A stretch of 64,000 nt of DNA, taken from positions 310,001-374,000 of the forward strand of contig VZRR01007715.1 in assembly GCA_013398015.1 (NCBI GenBank). Direction: 5' to 3'. Both the position numbers and the translations under genes were made by a program. The stretch comes from Oreocharis arfaki. Lineage: Eukaryota; Chordata; Aves; Passeriformes; Paramythiidae. This document shows positions 37,062-48,615 of the stretch, piece after piece. The notes beneath the pieces are model-generated. The model did not search any database and was not told where the DNA came from. It saw nothing but the letters and a program-made list of their open reading frames with translations. Within the stretch, counting starts at the first letter, position 1. Each line of letters starts with the position of its first letter.

Positions 37062-37520
37062 TGATGCCTTGAATTGGCTACCTGAAAACAGAGGCTAGAC
37101 AAGATTAAGAGAATAAAAGTAGGTATTTATTTGAAGGGCCTTCAAAGGTACACCCTGGGCAGTCAAAAGCCTCTGAGGAGCTTCCACCCAAGAGGGACCC
37201 TGGGTCATGGGTTCTTCATATGTTTTTCAGTTTCATCCATTTGAATATCAGGGTTAATTCTCCAATTAAAATTTCAGTTAATGACGCCATTACCCCAAGT
37301 TTGCCACTCCTCTCAAAGGCTTTAGTTTACATATTTTGGGGCCTGGGACAAGGTGTCCTTGAAGAGGAAACCTAGTGAGGGGTTGTTATGTATGTTATGT
37401 TTGTTACGTTATATTAACCAGCATGAGAGAACAGTAGCTAACAGGCCACACAAAACTTCAGAATTATACACTAGGCAGTACAGGATTTGAAAAACATGAA
37501 AGTTAAAACCTAAGGCATCA
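37062..37520 (-). mobile_element. Solo LTR with 9-bp inverted termini
   Basis: A 459-bp element whose + strand starts TGATGCCTTGAA and ends CCTAAGGCATCA, so TGATGCCTT and AAGGCATCA form a perfect 9-bp terminal inverted repeat beginning TG and ending CA. Orientation is minus: AATAAA lies on the minus strand (37,126-37,131), close to the 3' end, as expected for R/U5. No gag, pol or env sequence is present. The flanks are A-rich (TTAAAA on the left, AAAGAA on the right), so a target duplication cannot be read with certainty. It is an avian LTR-retrotransposon type; class not assigned. Confidence 0.72.
37126..37131 (-). promoter_or_regulatory. LTR polyadenylation signal
   Basis: TTTATT on the + strand is AATAAA on the minus strand, about 65 bp before the 3' terminus of the solo LTR. 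Confidence 0.55.
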
Positions 37521-37699
37521 AAAGAAGGACATAATTTTTAGAGAAAAATCATCTGCAAGAAGTTATTTTCCCACCAAAGAAAGTCTGGTCTACACAAACA
37601 GACTGTGACAGGCACTTTCGCATGCTGAACTTAATTTGGAAAAATATCTTGATAATAAAAAAAAGCAAAAGAAACTAAAGAACTCAGAAATGTTATGGG

Positions 37700-37808
37700 A
37701 GCTACCTGATTGGACGTGCATCTGGCCAACTTGATCTAGGTAACCAAATAGATTGGGCTAAATGATCTCCAGAGGAGCCATCCAGCCACAACTACTCTGT
37801 GATTCTCT
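37700..37808 (+). mobile_element. Short CR1 LINE 3' end
   Basis: About 110 bp matching the CR1 3' UTR: CAACTTGATCTAGGTAACC, then GGGCTAAATGATCTCCAGAG, ending ACTCTGTGATTCTCTCT, a decayed octamer tail. 5' truncation of this extent is typical of CR1. Confidence 0.8.
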
Positions 37809-37833
37809 CTATTGTAATTAAACATGAACAGGA

Positions 37834-37881
37834 GATTGCTAGGCACAAAATAAGTATGATTGCTAGGTACAAAGAATGTAT
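37834..37881. repeat. 24-bp tandem duplication
   Basis: Two adjacent 24-bp copies, both starting GATTGCTAGG and differing at a few positions. It lies just past the CR1 tail. Local duplication with no inferred function. Confidence 0.85.
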
Positions 37882-40800
37882 GACTTTATGTTGCACATGC
37901 AACTCAAAGTGTCATAAGCATTAGCCAGTTGTTCAACAAGACAAAAGTTCTCTTAAGGAGCTGAAAGAACCCTATGCATTTTATATTTTTCAGTAGCTTT
38001 GACATGTATTTCAACAGGAAGATTCGTTCCTGATTTTGCTTTAGAAAGGAGAAGTTGGATCTAGGGAACTGTCTTCATAAATCTGTCTTCATTTAGCCAA
38101 ACTATCTATATAGTTTCCTTCCATCATTCACCAAGTATTGAAGCAGGAAAATGAAAGTATTATTTTGTATTTTTCTCAGTGTTTTTTAAACAAAACTAAT
38201 ACAAGTATCGTAATAGTGGTACTTAATATTTACATCATTTATATAACATAATCATTTACATACAAAAAAATGGCTGTGAGGAATTAAACCCATAAACTTG
38301 AATTTAAAAACTTCATTTCCTCTGAAGAGCTTGTGCAAAGTTTTTAAAAATTCTTTTCAACTCACAACCATGTTTTTATTGGAATTTGTCTAGAAAATCT
38401 TTTTAAATATCTGCAAACATTTAGATTAAAAACTATAATTTGCTCTTTAAAACATGAAGGTGAAAACCTCCTGCTGTACAGAATCTGCCCAGTACATATC
38501 AGCAACAAATTTCCTGAGAAACAGAATTAAAACCAGATGAATATGGAGCAGAGGAGAATGCTAAGCCTGATTTGGAAAGAATCCTTTAGAAATTCAGGGT
38601 CCAGATGGTCAGTGGCATCTCAAGCCAGGGTAAAGCTGGTACACAGATATGCTCGGTCAGACAACAACAAACACACGCCTGTCCTGGTTCAGGGGTGAGT
38701 GTGTAAAGCACCTCCCAGTACAGAAGGCAGCGAGACAGCAAATACTGCCACAGACACAGCTGCCATGGTTCCTCACTGTGAAGATGCTGCCATCTTCCCC
38801 AGCCCCACTGTGACTCTGGGCTGCACCAGGGGCTCCCCTTCCCCACTGCTCTCTGAAGAGTCTGATGCCTGCCTTGTCATCCTTATGTGTACAACCATAA
38901 GGATCAAGGATCATGGGATAAGGACTGCTAAGCACCCTCCAGCTACACTTCTTAGATAGAAACTCCTTTACTCCTCTTCTCATACAAACATACTTTCAGT
39001 ATCTAGTAATTTTCGCCAAACTTCGTTTGGAGGGAAATTTCCCTTAACAAATGTGTACTTCAAATTGAATTTTTGGCATACAGGTTAGCCAAAGAGCTCA
39101 GTCAATATGGACAAAGCAATAAGAAAATTTGCATAAGTGAAGCATATAGGAATGTGCTGTTAACTACCTCTGCAAATATTCCTAAATAATAAAAAGTTCT
39201 AGGGACTTCTCTGGGCTGAACAATAAAACAGAAACCCTGAAAACAAACCCAGAATTTCAGGGTCCATAGATGGGACTGTCCCAAGGCAGCCAACACAGAT
39301 GAAATTGCTGACCACCTCAGTTTTCTTTTCCCTTCATGAATCATCTGCACAGAAGTAATTGACAGTAGAAGTCCTAAAATTTTGCTATAGTCTCATATTT
39401 TACCTGCACTTTGCTTTCAAAGATTTAAATTGAAATTAGCAGGGACTGGCTACACAACATGTCACCATCTGACACTGGTTTATATTTTTTCAAATCTACT
39501 TCCATGTAAAATCTTGTCACGGAACTGGCTTTGTTTAGACTTTCAGAATTAACAAGTTAAATTGTAATTTCATGAATGGATTAATATCGCAAATGATTTT
39601 AGCATTGCACTCCTTTTAATATAGACCATTTGCAATCTGGTGGTTTATATGGTTTTATATAAGCTATTTCATCAAATTTGATTAGTAAAAGTGCAATTGA
39701 ATTCCAAAATTATTATTTGACAGTGGATGACTTAGAAATCTGAATGATGAGTTCAAGTAGCAACTAGGGAAAAAAGAAGAAGAAGAACACCTATAAATTA
39801 CTATAAATTGTCATTCTGTCATAATTACATGGTTTGCCTTCCAATTCAACTGTCCTTAAATTCAGCCAGTAGTGAATATCTGATCATCACAGAGTACAGC
39901 ACACTTTGAAACATTTTCAGTGTACGTCAGCAAGATTTGGCACATAAATTGGTACCTATAAGATTTTGTTCTTCGATAGTAGGGTTCAGATTTGGGTTCA
40001 GATTTTCTTTAACCAATGACACATCTGTGTGTTGTATGTGTGTATGTATATTTATATTGTTACAGCCTGTCTGTTCATGGATTAACTCTCTCAAACATCG
40101 TAATTTCAGATCTCTTAAGGAATTACCAATCCAAATCCTTTTATTTTGATTTTATGCACATATCAAACAATTCCCCAAAGCAGACTGATAATACTGTTTT
40201 CCTCACATGAGAGAACAGCTTTATCCACACTAAAGTACATATATAATATCGAATACTTAGACATATAATGGTGTAAATCAAATCAGTAACAGACTAAAAA
40301 AACGCAAAGTGCTGAAAAAATTCCTGGACATTAAGCTGTCACAGGTTACCCCTACGACGAACAGAAAAAAAACCTGCAGGCTTTAATAAGAATGTAGTGA
40401 AAGGTACAAAAGCATTCTTCAAACTTTTCTCCATGAGTATCCGAAATACATTACTAATCCAAAACTGCAGGGAACTGCATTAGTACCTAATTGCAAGCAG
40501 GCAATTCTACTGAAAGCCATTAGCTTAACTTCTTGTTTAAACTCTAAAACTTTTTGTGCTGTTTTCTTTTTTGCTATCTCTATACTTGCAAATATAAGTA
40601 ACTTGTGAGCTCATATGCAGTTTCCCATGCAAAGCCTCAATCCAATTTTTAACTCACAGTTTTCTTTAGTCTTTTTACACAAAACTCCCAGAGCACTTGC
40701 AGCAAGGCAACTGAAGCAGAGAGGGAGTTGTTCTGGAGCCACACCCCTGGGGACACTCGGGTCTGCTGCAGGCTGTGCCCAAAGCCCTCACATACAAATT

Positions 40801-43043
40801 TTGTACAAAGCATGCAGTGGGTTCCCCTGGCAGCGTGCATCCTGCGCATGCAGGCCCTGCTCTGGAGAGAGCATTTCCTCTTACCTGAGGGCTTTTCTTC
40901 AGGGACCTGCCCTTCGTTGGACAACTAGAGGGCTGTTGGCTGGGAAGGACCTGCCTTTCCAAGCAAGTAAAGAGCAGCTGACCAGGAAGCTGCTCAGCTG
41001 GTGTAGGAAGCAGGCTGAGAAGTTACCCAGACAAAAGGCAACACAGTAGCTTGATGAGTAAACACAGCGGAGAGACCTGAACTCCCAAAAGCCAAACAAA
41101 GTGCGGCTGGGGTGCAAGTTTGAACCTTAGACCACTGATCTACTACAGGAAATACAAACATGTTTCCTGGCACTGTACTAGCTCTGCCAGCTAGCATGGT
41201 GTGGAAGGTAGGACATGGTGGGACCTGTTCCCAGTAAGAAGAACAGACAAGTTTTCGCTGTGTCTGTCTTCCCCAGCTCTTACTGTCCTAGGCTGGTGTT
41301 TGACCCTTAAGTACCTTCATCACCAGACTTTGTAGCATATTGGACATACCAGATTTCATACTACTCAAATTTCACTTGCAGGAAATTTTCTGCAAGGCAG
41401 CATAATTTCAACATCATTTTAGATACATTTCATGAGGGAGGTGGGTATGGAGAGTGGAGGGAGAGATAAATAAACAAATGAAGCCTGAACTGTTTAGGGC
41501 CACAGAGCTGCATAATATGGCTGAGTGCATGGTCCTAAGTTCATAGGAAAATTCATACCTGAATTATCACGCATTCTAAACATGCAGTCCTGCAAAGAGA
41601 TACTAGTTTTGAAAAGGAAAAAAAAAAGCCACAAGAGCAAAACAGACTTTGCTTTCTATCAGCAAAGTACAGTTATAACTCTAAGAGGTCCACTTGCAGC
41701 AAACCATGACCATGAAAGAGCAAATTCCAGAGAGAATAAGGATGTTTTTTTTTTTTCCCGGAACAGGCCGTCCTAACACTAATACAACCCACATGCTATA
41801 TTGCTTAGTATCTCTGAAAGCAGGAACTTCAATGAGCCATGAAAACTTTCTAAGGTTGAAAAGCATCCTCAATGAAGAGAGGGATTTTTAAAGTAATGCT
41901 CAACGTAGTTTAGATGGATCAAGAATAGCTAAACCCAGGGATTATATTAAAAAGCTTAGAATCTTAGCCAGGACTGGAAAGTACTTACAATGATATTATC
42001 ACATGCTAATAACAGAGTTTGAAGGTGATATTTTTGCTCTTAGCTGCAATAAGACTCACTAAGAGACAGAATTAAGAATCAGTAGCTGAAGCTAGAGGAA
42101 ACAATATCCAAAAGTAAGCAACTCTTTCTTTGTTAAAACAGCACATTCAGAAAGAAGATAATGTAGGAAAATCGAGTCTTTTATCCATAAACATCACCTT
42201 CAAATTTCTCAGTCTAACACACTCCAAAAGCAGACATTTCCTGGATTTTCAATAAATGGTTTCTGAAAGGCTTATTTTTTACCTTTTTCCCCATTCATTT
42301 CAAGTATGCCAAGAAATGTTGCTAAACAACCTGCAGGAAACCCTTTTTTTCCTTTCTACGGTTGCTGGATTTTCCTTTTGCACTCCAAACCTGGACATAA
42401 GAGGCTATATTCGTCCCATTACAGTGATGTAACTCTTTTCTAGTGCTACACTTTCCCTGGATTTTTAAAGTCATCTTTCATTATTCCTCTTGCACAGAAA
42501 AATTACTAGACCATAGACACTGTATTGCACTTTTTGGGAACATCAGTATTATGACTATCTCATCCCATGGGTTATCCTATACATTAGTAATTCCACAGCT
42601 ATGCACATGAAAAAAGCAATTCAATTTGAATATTTGAATAAACTGCTTTAGTGTTATTTCTGTGAGAAGCCTTCAGGAAATGACGGTAATGGCCACGATT
42701 TATGTTTTCAGACTCTGTTTTGTCATTGGGAGTAGCTGGCTTCATCCAAAATATACTTGAAGAGATTATTCAGAGCAACAGATGCTTTTTCAAAGGAGAG
42801 ATTAGTGCTTAAATAAAAATACTGCACAATGTCAATTAACAGGTCATTAGGTGCATGTTCCTATAACTTTAAATTTTGATTAAATTCAAAGCATATTGAT
42901 AACTGGTGTTTTCAGTTCTCAGCTAGTTGTTTCATTTATTGTATACACACATGCTGTGCTGTATCTACTAAGTGAGAATCTATTATAAAAAAAGGTTAGT
43001 GATTAACAACTTCCCCTCTCTTCATAATTAAATATCTTGACAG
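37882..43043. other. Non-coding stretch with two GC-richer intervals
   Basis: No repeat family is recognised. Two GC-richer intervals stand out. One is 38,600-38,950, where the minus strand is open for 108 codons with no domain. The other is 40,680-41,060, where several frames are open at once, including 144 codons on + (40,615-41,049). Several frames open together points to composition rather than selection. The rest is AT-rich. Confidence 0.5.
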
Positions 43044-43366
43044 GAACCATCCATATGGAGATAACAGAGTATGAAAATAACAGACTGTACGTCCCTGAAG
43101 ATCAAGGCCAGCACACTTCTAGAAATTTCATATACAAAAAGGCTGGAGCAAGGCCAGTTGTTTTAATGGTCAAAGACAGGTGGATGTACAAATACGTTTC
43201 TGCCAGATACCACGTTTCACCACAAGTGCCTGGGACATCACAGATCTCACCATCTGTTTACATGGATGAGCCACAGATGTTCAAACCTCCACATGAGCTG
43301 AGCCCAGAAGCTGCATATAGTATTCAGATTCTGAAAACTGCAAATATTAAAAAACTCAGCCCTTGA
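43044..43366 (+). CDS. Probable terminal coding exon, unrecognised protein
   Basis: The best coding candidate in the window. The preceding intron end has a possible branch site (GTGATTAAC), a pyrimidine stretch (CTTCCCCTCTCTTC) and the acceptor ATATCTTGACAG. The exon enters with two bases completing a codon and then runs 106 codons to TGA (43,364-43,366). Codon choice looks coding, and CpGs survive within CpG-poor DNA. The peptide is hydrophilic with several Tyr and Pro residues, no signal peptide and no membrane segment; motifs such as GARPVVLMVKDRW and YKYVSARYHVSPQVPG look like a folded or filament-bound protein, but I recognise no family. AATAAA at 43,610-43,615 would serve as its polyadenylation signal. 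An internal ATG at 43,055 could instead start a 103-codon single-exon frame. Upstream exons were not identified. Confidence 0.5.
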
Positions 43367-46300
43367 TTTAATTTTTTAGAGGTTTTTCCCGTATAATTTG
43401 CATTTTACAGATTTTCTTTGTCTAAGTGATGGTTTGTGCACATAAATATCTAATCCTCACACTAATTTTATATCCGTGTATGTATATACTGAGTGTAAAG
43501 AAAGTACAAAACACAATCTCATACAAATATATCCTCTTCTCTATATCAATTTTCTCATGGAGCCAGAAAGAAGAGACAGTAGGATAGGAATCAGAGCAGA
43601 CTCCTTGGCAATAAATTAATGGAACTACAAACCTTGACATTAATACCCAGAGCTCAAAGAGTTTAAGGAGATCCGTGGAGAATAAGATAGGGAATAGACA
43701 GATTACATTTGAACATCTTAACTGTCAGATACTGATTTTAAAGAAAAATTTAAAATGTTTTGATGCAGATTGAATGGAATTTTATATTCAAGTTTTAAAA
43801 ACAGCAAGCAAAATCAGCATCAAAAATTCAACTTTTAATTGTGCATGTAAATTGTTATAAATGTACAACCACACACTAACTCTGGTTTGGGCGTAAATCA
43901 TCATAAATCATAACATGAAGTACTTTAAATGATGTAAAAAGAAATATATTAAGACACTTAATGTTAAAAAAGGGCCTATATGTTCAAATTTCTATTATAA
44001 AATGAACAAAACATTGTTATTTTTAATTGTATTTGAAAAATGTTATACCTTAGAGAAACACAGATATCACCAAATACCGATTGAGTCACATATTGAAATT
44101 CTTGATAGCAAGATCAGCTGTATTGCTTTCCCCTGCTGTGTCAGATGTTTATGTACTGCAGTCAAATGCAATTTTTCTTAACTAAGCAGAAAAGATTTGG
44201 GAGAACTGTTCAGGATAACTACAACCACAGACAAACATGGATTCAATTAATCATGCTTTACAGCATGCAAATCCCTTATGTTCTCAAAATTCTGGTTTAC
44301 CAGTGAAATGGAGTATAAAACAGGTTTCAAGCTTTGTCAGCTCAATTTATACAGCAAAGTCCCTTTATTCCATCTACATCCTTTTCTGTCACAGGCCATA
44401 AAACCACCTCCCACCTTCTTCCACTTCAATTCCTATCTTACCCTCAGACCACATCCAAACACACATCAAATACAATTTTTGTCATCCACACCTTAATAAA
44501 AAAATTTATACACAACTGATTTCGTATATATAACACACAAAAAGCTGGTTTTCTCCCTTTAGCTTTTCAAATCCATTATTGAGAAAGAATAAGATCATTT
44601 TTTTAGTTTGGAAACCTACAGAATATATATTTACAGTCCTTGTTCAAGAGCCTCGGACCATGAAAATTCAAAGAGGTTTTGGTCTGCTTTGTCAGAACTG
44701 GAGATATAAATGAGATTGTACTTAGAATATGATGCGTCAAGAAAGCTAAAGGACTGTCTACAGGCTGTAATTCAGATTCCAGGCTACAACAAGATTGAGC
44801 TTTGCTAGCTTTCTGAATTATCATGACAGGTAAAACTTGCTTGCAAATTATTTAATGCAAAAGACACCATCATTTCACATGCAGAGAACAGCAAGTTCCA
44901 GTGGGCCCTGAGTGAACAGCATGTTCTCTGCACACAAGACAGGAGCTATGCTCCTTGGGCAGAATGTTTGTGTTACTGCCTGAAAATGTAAATACATCTG
45001 CATTCTACTTTGAGTAACAATACTTAGATTCAAGCAGAGCAAGCTGGGACACAGAAACAGAGAATTACTTTTTCAGATGCACAAAACTCAAATCCTGACA
45101 CAACAAAACCAAAGCAATTCTGTCCTTGATCCTGAGAATGCAAATACCTGCAAATAATCAGGCTTTTCCATTTCTATACAAATGTAAATTCTCACCTACT
45201 ATGAACATCCACACATTAATCTTCGAGGTATATTTTATTATCAGTAAGTTCACAGCATAGCTATCATACAGAAAGTGGCTAAGGAGAAAAAATCACAGAA
45301 GCAAGCCAAGAGTTGGTTCATTAATATGACCTGGAGACTTTTTCTTTTCCCCTCTGGACCAAATTGCTCCACATATTTTTTTTAGTACGATAAATTGACA
45401 TTTTTAAGACTCTTTGAAGATACTGGTTAGAACAGCTAATTTTCATTTCAATATTCCCAGTTATTCCCTTTGGTTTCTTCCAAATGTGATAGGAACTCAC
45501 TTGTTTCTCCTTCTAGTTCTCTTTCTTTCCTCTCTCTCTCTCTCTGCCCTCCTTATTCCACACTTTTCAATCTGCTGGATGATCTACCAGAACACATAGA
45601 CATCAAAGATGTATGTTTATGCTGTCTTAAGAGGATACAATACATTATCATAATGGCATGATTACACTTTTTTGCTTGATTCCAAGACAATTTGAATGCT
45701 TAGTGATCATCCAGGAAGAGGGAAAAACTTCTTCAATTCAAAAATAAAAGAAAAAAAATCTATTTTTTAAAATCTTTTCCTGTTTATTTATATTTCAAGC
45801 TCTGGAATACTCTTTATGTAGTGCATAGCTAATTTAGAAATTTTAATGACCACAGTAAATGAGAGAAGAAAAAGTTTGGTACACATTTGGCTAAGCAAAA
45901 TTCTTTATTTTTCTTGTGAATGCAGAATTTCTACTTATAAATTCTATAATGTTTTGTATGACAGATTACAACATAGAATCATGACAATACAGTCACATAA
46001 ATATGTTCTTCTTTGAACACAAAGTATTTTAGACCTGTAAAATTGAGGTATGTAGAAATATTTGTTTCAAAGGCAAGCAGTGCCACAAACAAAGCCACTT
46101 CAGTATTTTCAAACAAAATTACATAGCTATAGCAACAGCAACAGAAGGCCCTGTCTGATCCTCTACTAACTTTGACCAGTACTTAATTCCCAAGACTGCC
46201 ACGAATTATTAGCAGAATATGGGCTAAATGTTCCTGACATGGATACCTGCACTCACACTGAAAGCACCAGATCCTCAAGGTAAAGGAGGAGTTTCTTTCT

Positions 46301-46982
46301 TTTTATAAGTTCTTTCAAATTATGTAAAGCATTTCTTCATATCAACCTTAAATTTAAGGAGACTAACACACATGAATTTTACTTGCTTCAGCCAAACACC
46401 AATACAATCAAGACAGACAGAAGGACTCAAGGTAAGGACCACGTAAAAGCTACAACTCATGCTGTCTTCCTTGTGAAGTTAAGCTCCCTTGCATTTATAA
46501 AGAAGAGCCTCTGGCATATTTTAAACAAGGCTGCAAATCCAAGACTCTCTTCTAAACACTTGGGAAAACCTTTCCAATGAGTTCCAAAAATCTAGCTATC
46601 TAGCCTTCCTAAAGTGGATGTAAAGTATTGCGAGAATTATTTAACTTAAGAGAAGACAAAAAGTTTCTTTCATATAGCGTCAGAGGCCCTGAGCTATGAA
46701 TTATGGGAGCCTCTAGACAAGAAGCAGTAAAATGTTCAGTGCAAGCTAATTCTGGCCTAATTAGCTTTGGCACAATGCACCTATACTGCTTCTTGGATCA
46801 AACAGGTGTCCTAATGTGGACCTTCATTGCCTCAGGTCTTTGCTTCAGGTATATCTAATACAACATCACATTGCAAATATATTCCAGAATTTCACTCTTC
46901 TTTAGCTGTCAACCTGCTCTGACTTGCCCAAGGTTATGTTTAAGTTGTGCACATATCCGTGCTGTGCCTACTACCCTGTTTA
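43367..46982. other. AT-rich non-coding stretch (possible 3' UTR at start)
   Basis: The first 250 bases may be the 3' UTR of the candidate exon. Beyond that nothing is recognised except a short (TC)n run at about 45,530-45,545. Confidence 0.5.
43610..43615 (+). promoter_or_regulatory. Possible polyadenylation signal for the 43-kb exon
   Basis: AATAAA about 245 bp after the stop codon of the candidate terminal exon. The hexamer is common in AT-rich DNA, so this counts only as supporting context. Confidence 0.3.
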
Positions 46983-47076
46983 GCTTATAATCTCATAAGG
47001 GCAGGGACTTCCTTTCACTACTTGTTTGAACAGCATCCAGCACAATAGGACTTTGATCCAGCCTGAAGGCACTGCT
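46983..47076 (+). mobile_element. Probable ancient amniote LINE/SINE tail
   Basis: The blocks AAGGGCAGGGACTT, TTTGAACAGCATCCAGCACAATAGG and TTTGATCCAG, in this order and spacing, match a tail widespread in reptile genomes and related in layout to the L2/MIR-type 3' end (GGCAGGGACT ... CAGCACCTAGCACA). The copy is diverged and has no target duplication, which fits great age. The exact family is uncertain. Confidence 0.5.
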
Positions 47077-48597
47077 TGTGATATGCTAGATTCCAAATAT
47101 CACATATAGAATTCTGTCTCAATACAGTTTCATCTGGAAACATGGTATTAACAGTATTGTTAGCTCAGCTACAGCACATTGCTCGCCTTAGGATCACAGC
47201 AAACACAGCATCAGAAGAAACTCACTTAAACTTGCAAGTTTTTTTCCATTGCTCCTCTTTTTCACTGAGCACAGAAGTAGCAATGTTCAAAGCTAAATAA
47301 CCTGACTATATGAGAAAAAGTTTCCTGGCAGGAATAACTTCCATTCAGATGAGACACGACAAGTCACGTGGCTGTTCATGCCACAATACCACAATCACCA
47401 AGTTTAATGTCTCATCAGCTTAATTCCTTGTGCTTCACATACATCAGAGAAACTCTGCTGAAACCAGATTACACATCTAAGAGAACTTTGGATTCTTATT
47501 CCTTATTCCATAAATATCATAGGAAAGAAAAATTTATAATATAATTCACTATCTCACTTAATGCATATCATTTCAGTCGAACTGATTTCACTGTGGTTTA
47601 GGTTTAATATCACCAAAGGTAATAGCATATCTACTTGCTTTATCTGACCAGTATGGTAAAGTTGGCAAAAGTTACCTCAAATACTATCTGTGAGAGCAAA
47701 CCCCCCATTGAACTTCATAAAGCCATTTAGAGGAGCTAAACTGTTCATTTTGCTGATCCACATCTAACAAAAATATTTGAGACAGAATCACCATAGTATT
47801 CACTTGCACTTTGTGATGGTCAGTTTAATCTTGCATGCATCTGGGCATTACAATGTAAGACATGCAAGCAGCAATATTGCTAAAATTTCACTTCTGTTTT
47901 CTATTTCAGGGTTGAAAAATAATTTCTTTGCTAGCAGAAAAAGATATCTAGAGAAGTCTTACAAGGGCATTTTATATACCCAGGAGCAATAATATATATT
48001 AGAAAGAGAAGGCAGCTGTCTGAAGAATATTTACTATTCCAAATCATTTAGTCACACAATTCCATCTGAAAAGCTATCTTTCAAAAACGAAAGATAATAA
48101 GAAAGAGCATAGCTTATATCTTGCTAGCAGAACATCTGTGCTTCTTGGTATAACCCAAGCTATTTACCAGCAAACACTACCTTTATTACACCACACAGCA
48201 AAGTGACATTTCCAGTGGAAAAAAAAAGCAACATGTTGAGTTCTTTGCATGGACATGTGTTTATAGCAATGAATATGATCTTATAGCATTTATAAGAGAA
48301 GTGTAGAGCATTACCTTAGCAGCTTTCTAATTTCAGATTTCAATCTGTTGCTCTATTGTTTTAAATTTGAGTCGTGCAGAGGTAACACCTGACAATCTCA
48401 GGAAACCAACAAGGGAGTCACTGTGATAACTCCATCTGATTAAACCACAGATCCTGCACAGCATTTCCCACAGGTTTCTGGTTCACTGTGGGTTGAATTT
48501 GCTTTTAAAAGTCTTAACTCCAACGTGCTGTCATTTTGCTTGCCACAAAAAATATCTCTACAAACTAAGGAAAACATCATAGCACTTAAAAATGGAA

Positions 48598-48615
48598 GGG
48601 GGGAGGGGTGGGGGG
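48598..48615 (+). other. G-run cluster, possible quadruplex
   Basis: GGGGGG A GGGG T GGGGGG in AT-rich surroundings, preceded by GG-AA. The three long runs could supply four G tracts. Folding cannot be shown from sequence alone. Confidence 0.5.

Noticed and set aside
38657..38983. 108-codon minus-strand frame; the + strand at about 38,681 has CTGTCCTGGTTCAGG, like the start of an ERVL LTR.
   Set aside because: No further LTR blocks, terminus or target duplication follow, so the resemblance is limited to about 15 bases.
41950..42010. AGAATCTTAGCCAGGACTGG resembles the reverse of a CR1 tail.
   Set aside because: The match is too short and diverged, with no octamer or flanking CR1 sequence.
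45968..45990. ACATAGAATCATGACA looks like the start of a minus-strand CR1 end.
   Set aside because: Nothing CR1-like follows.
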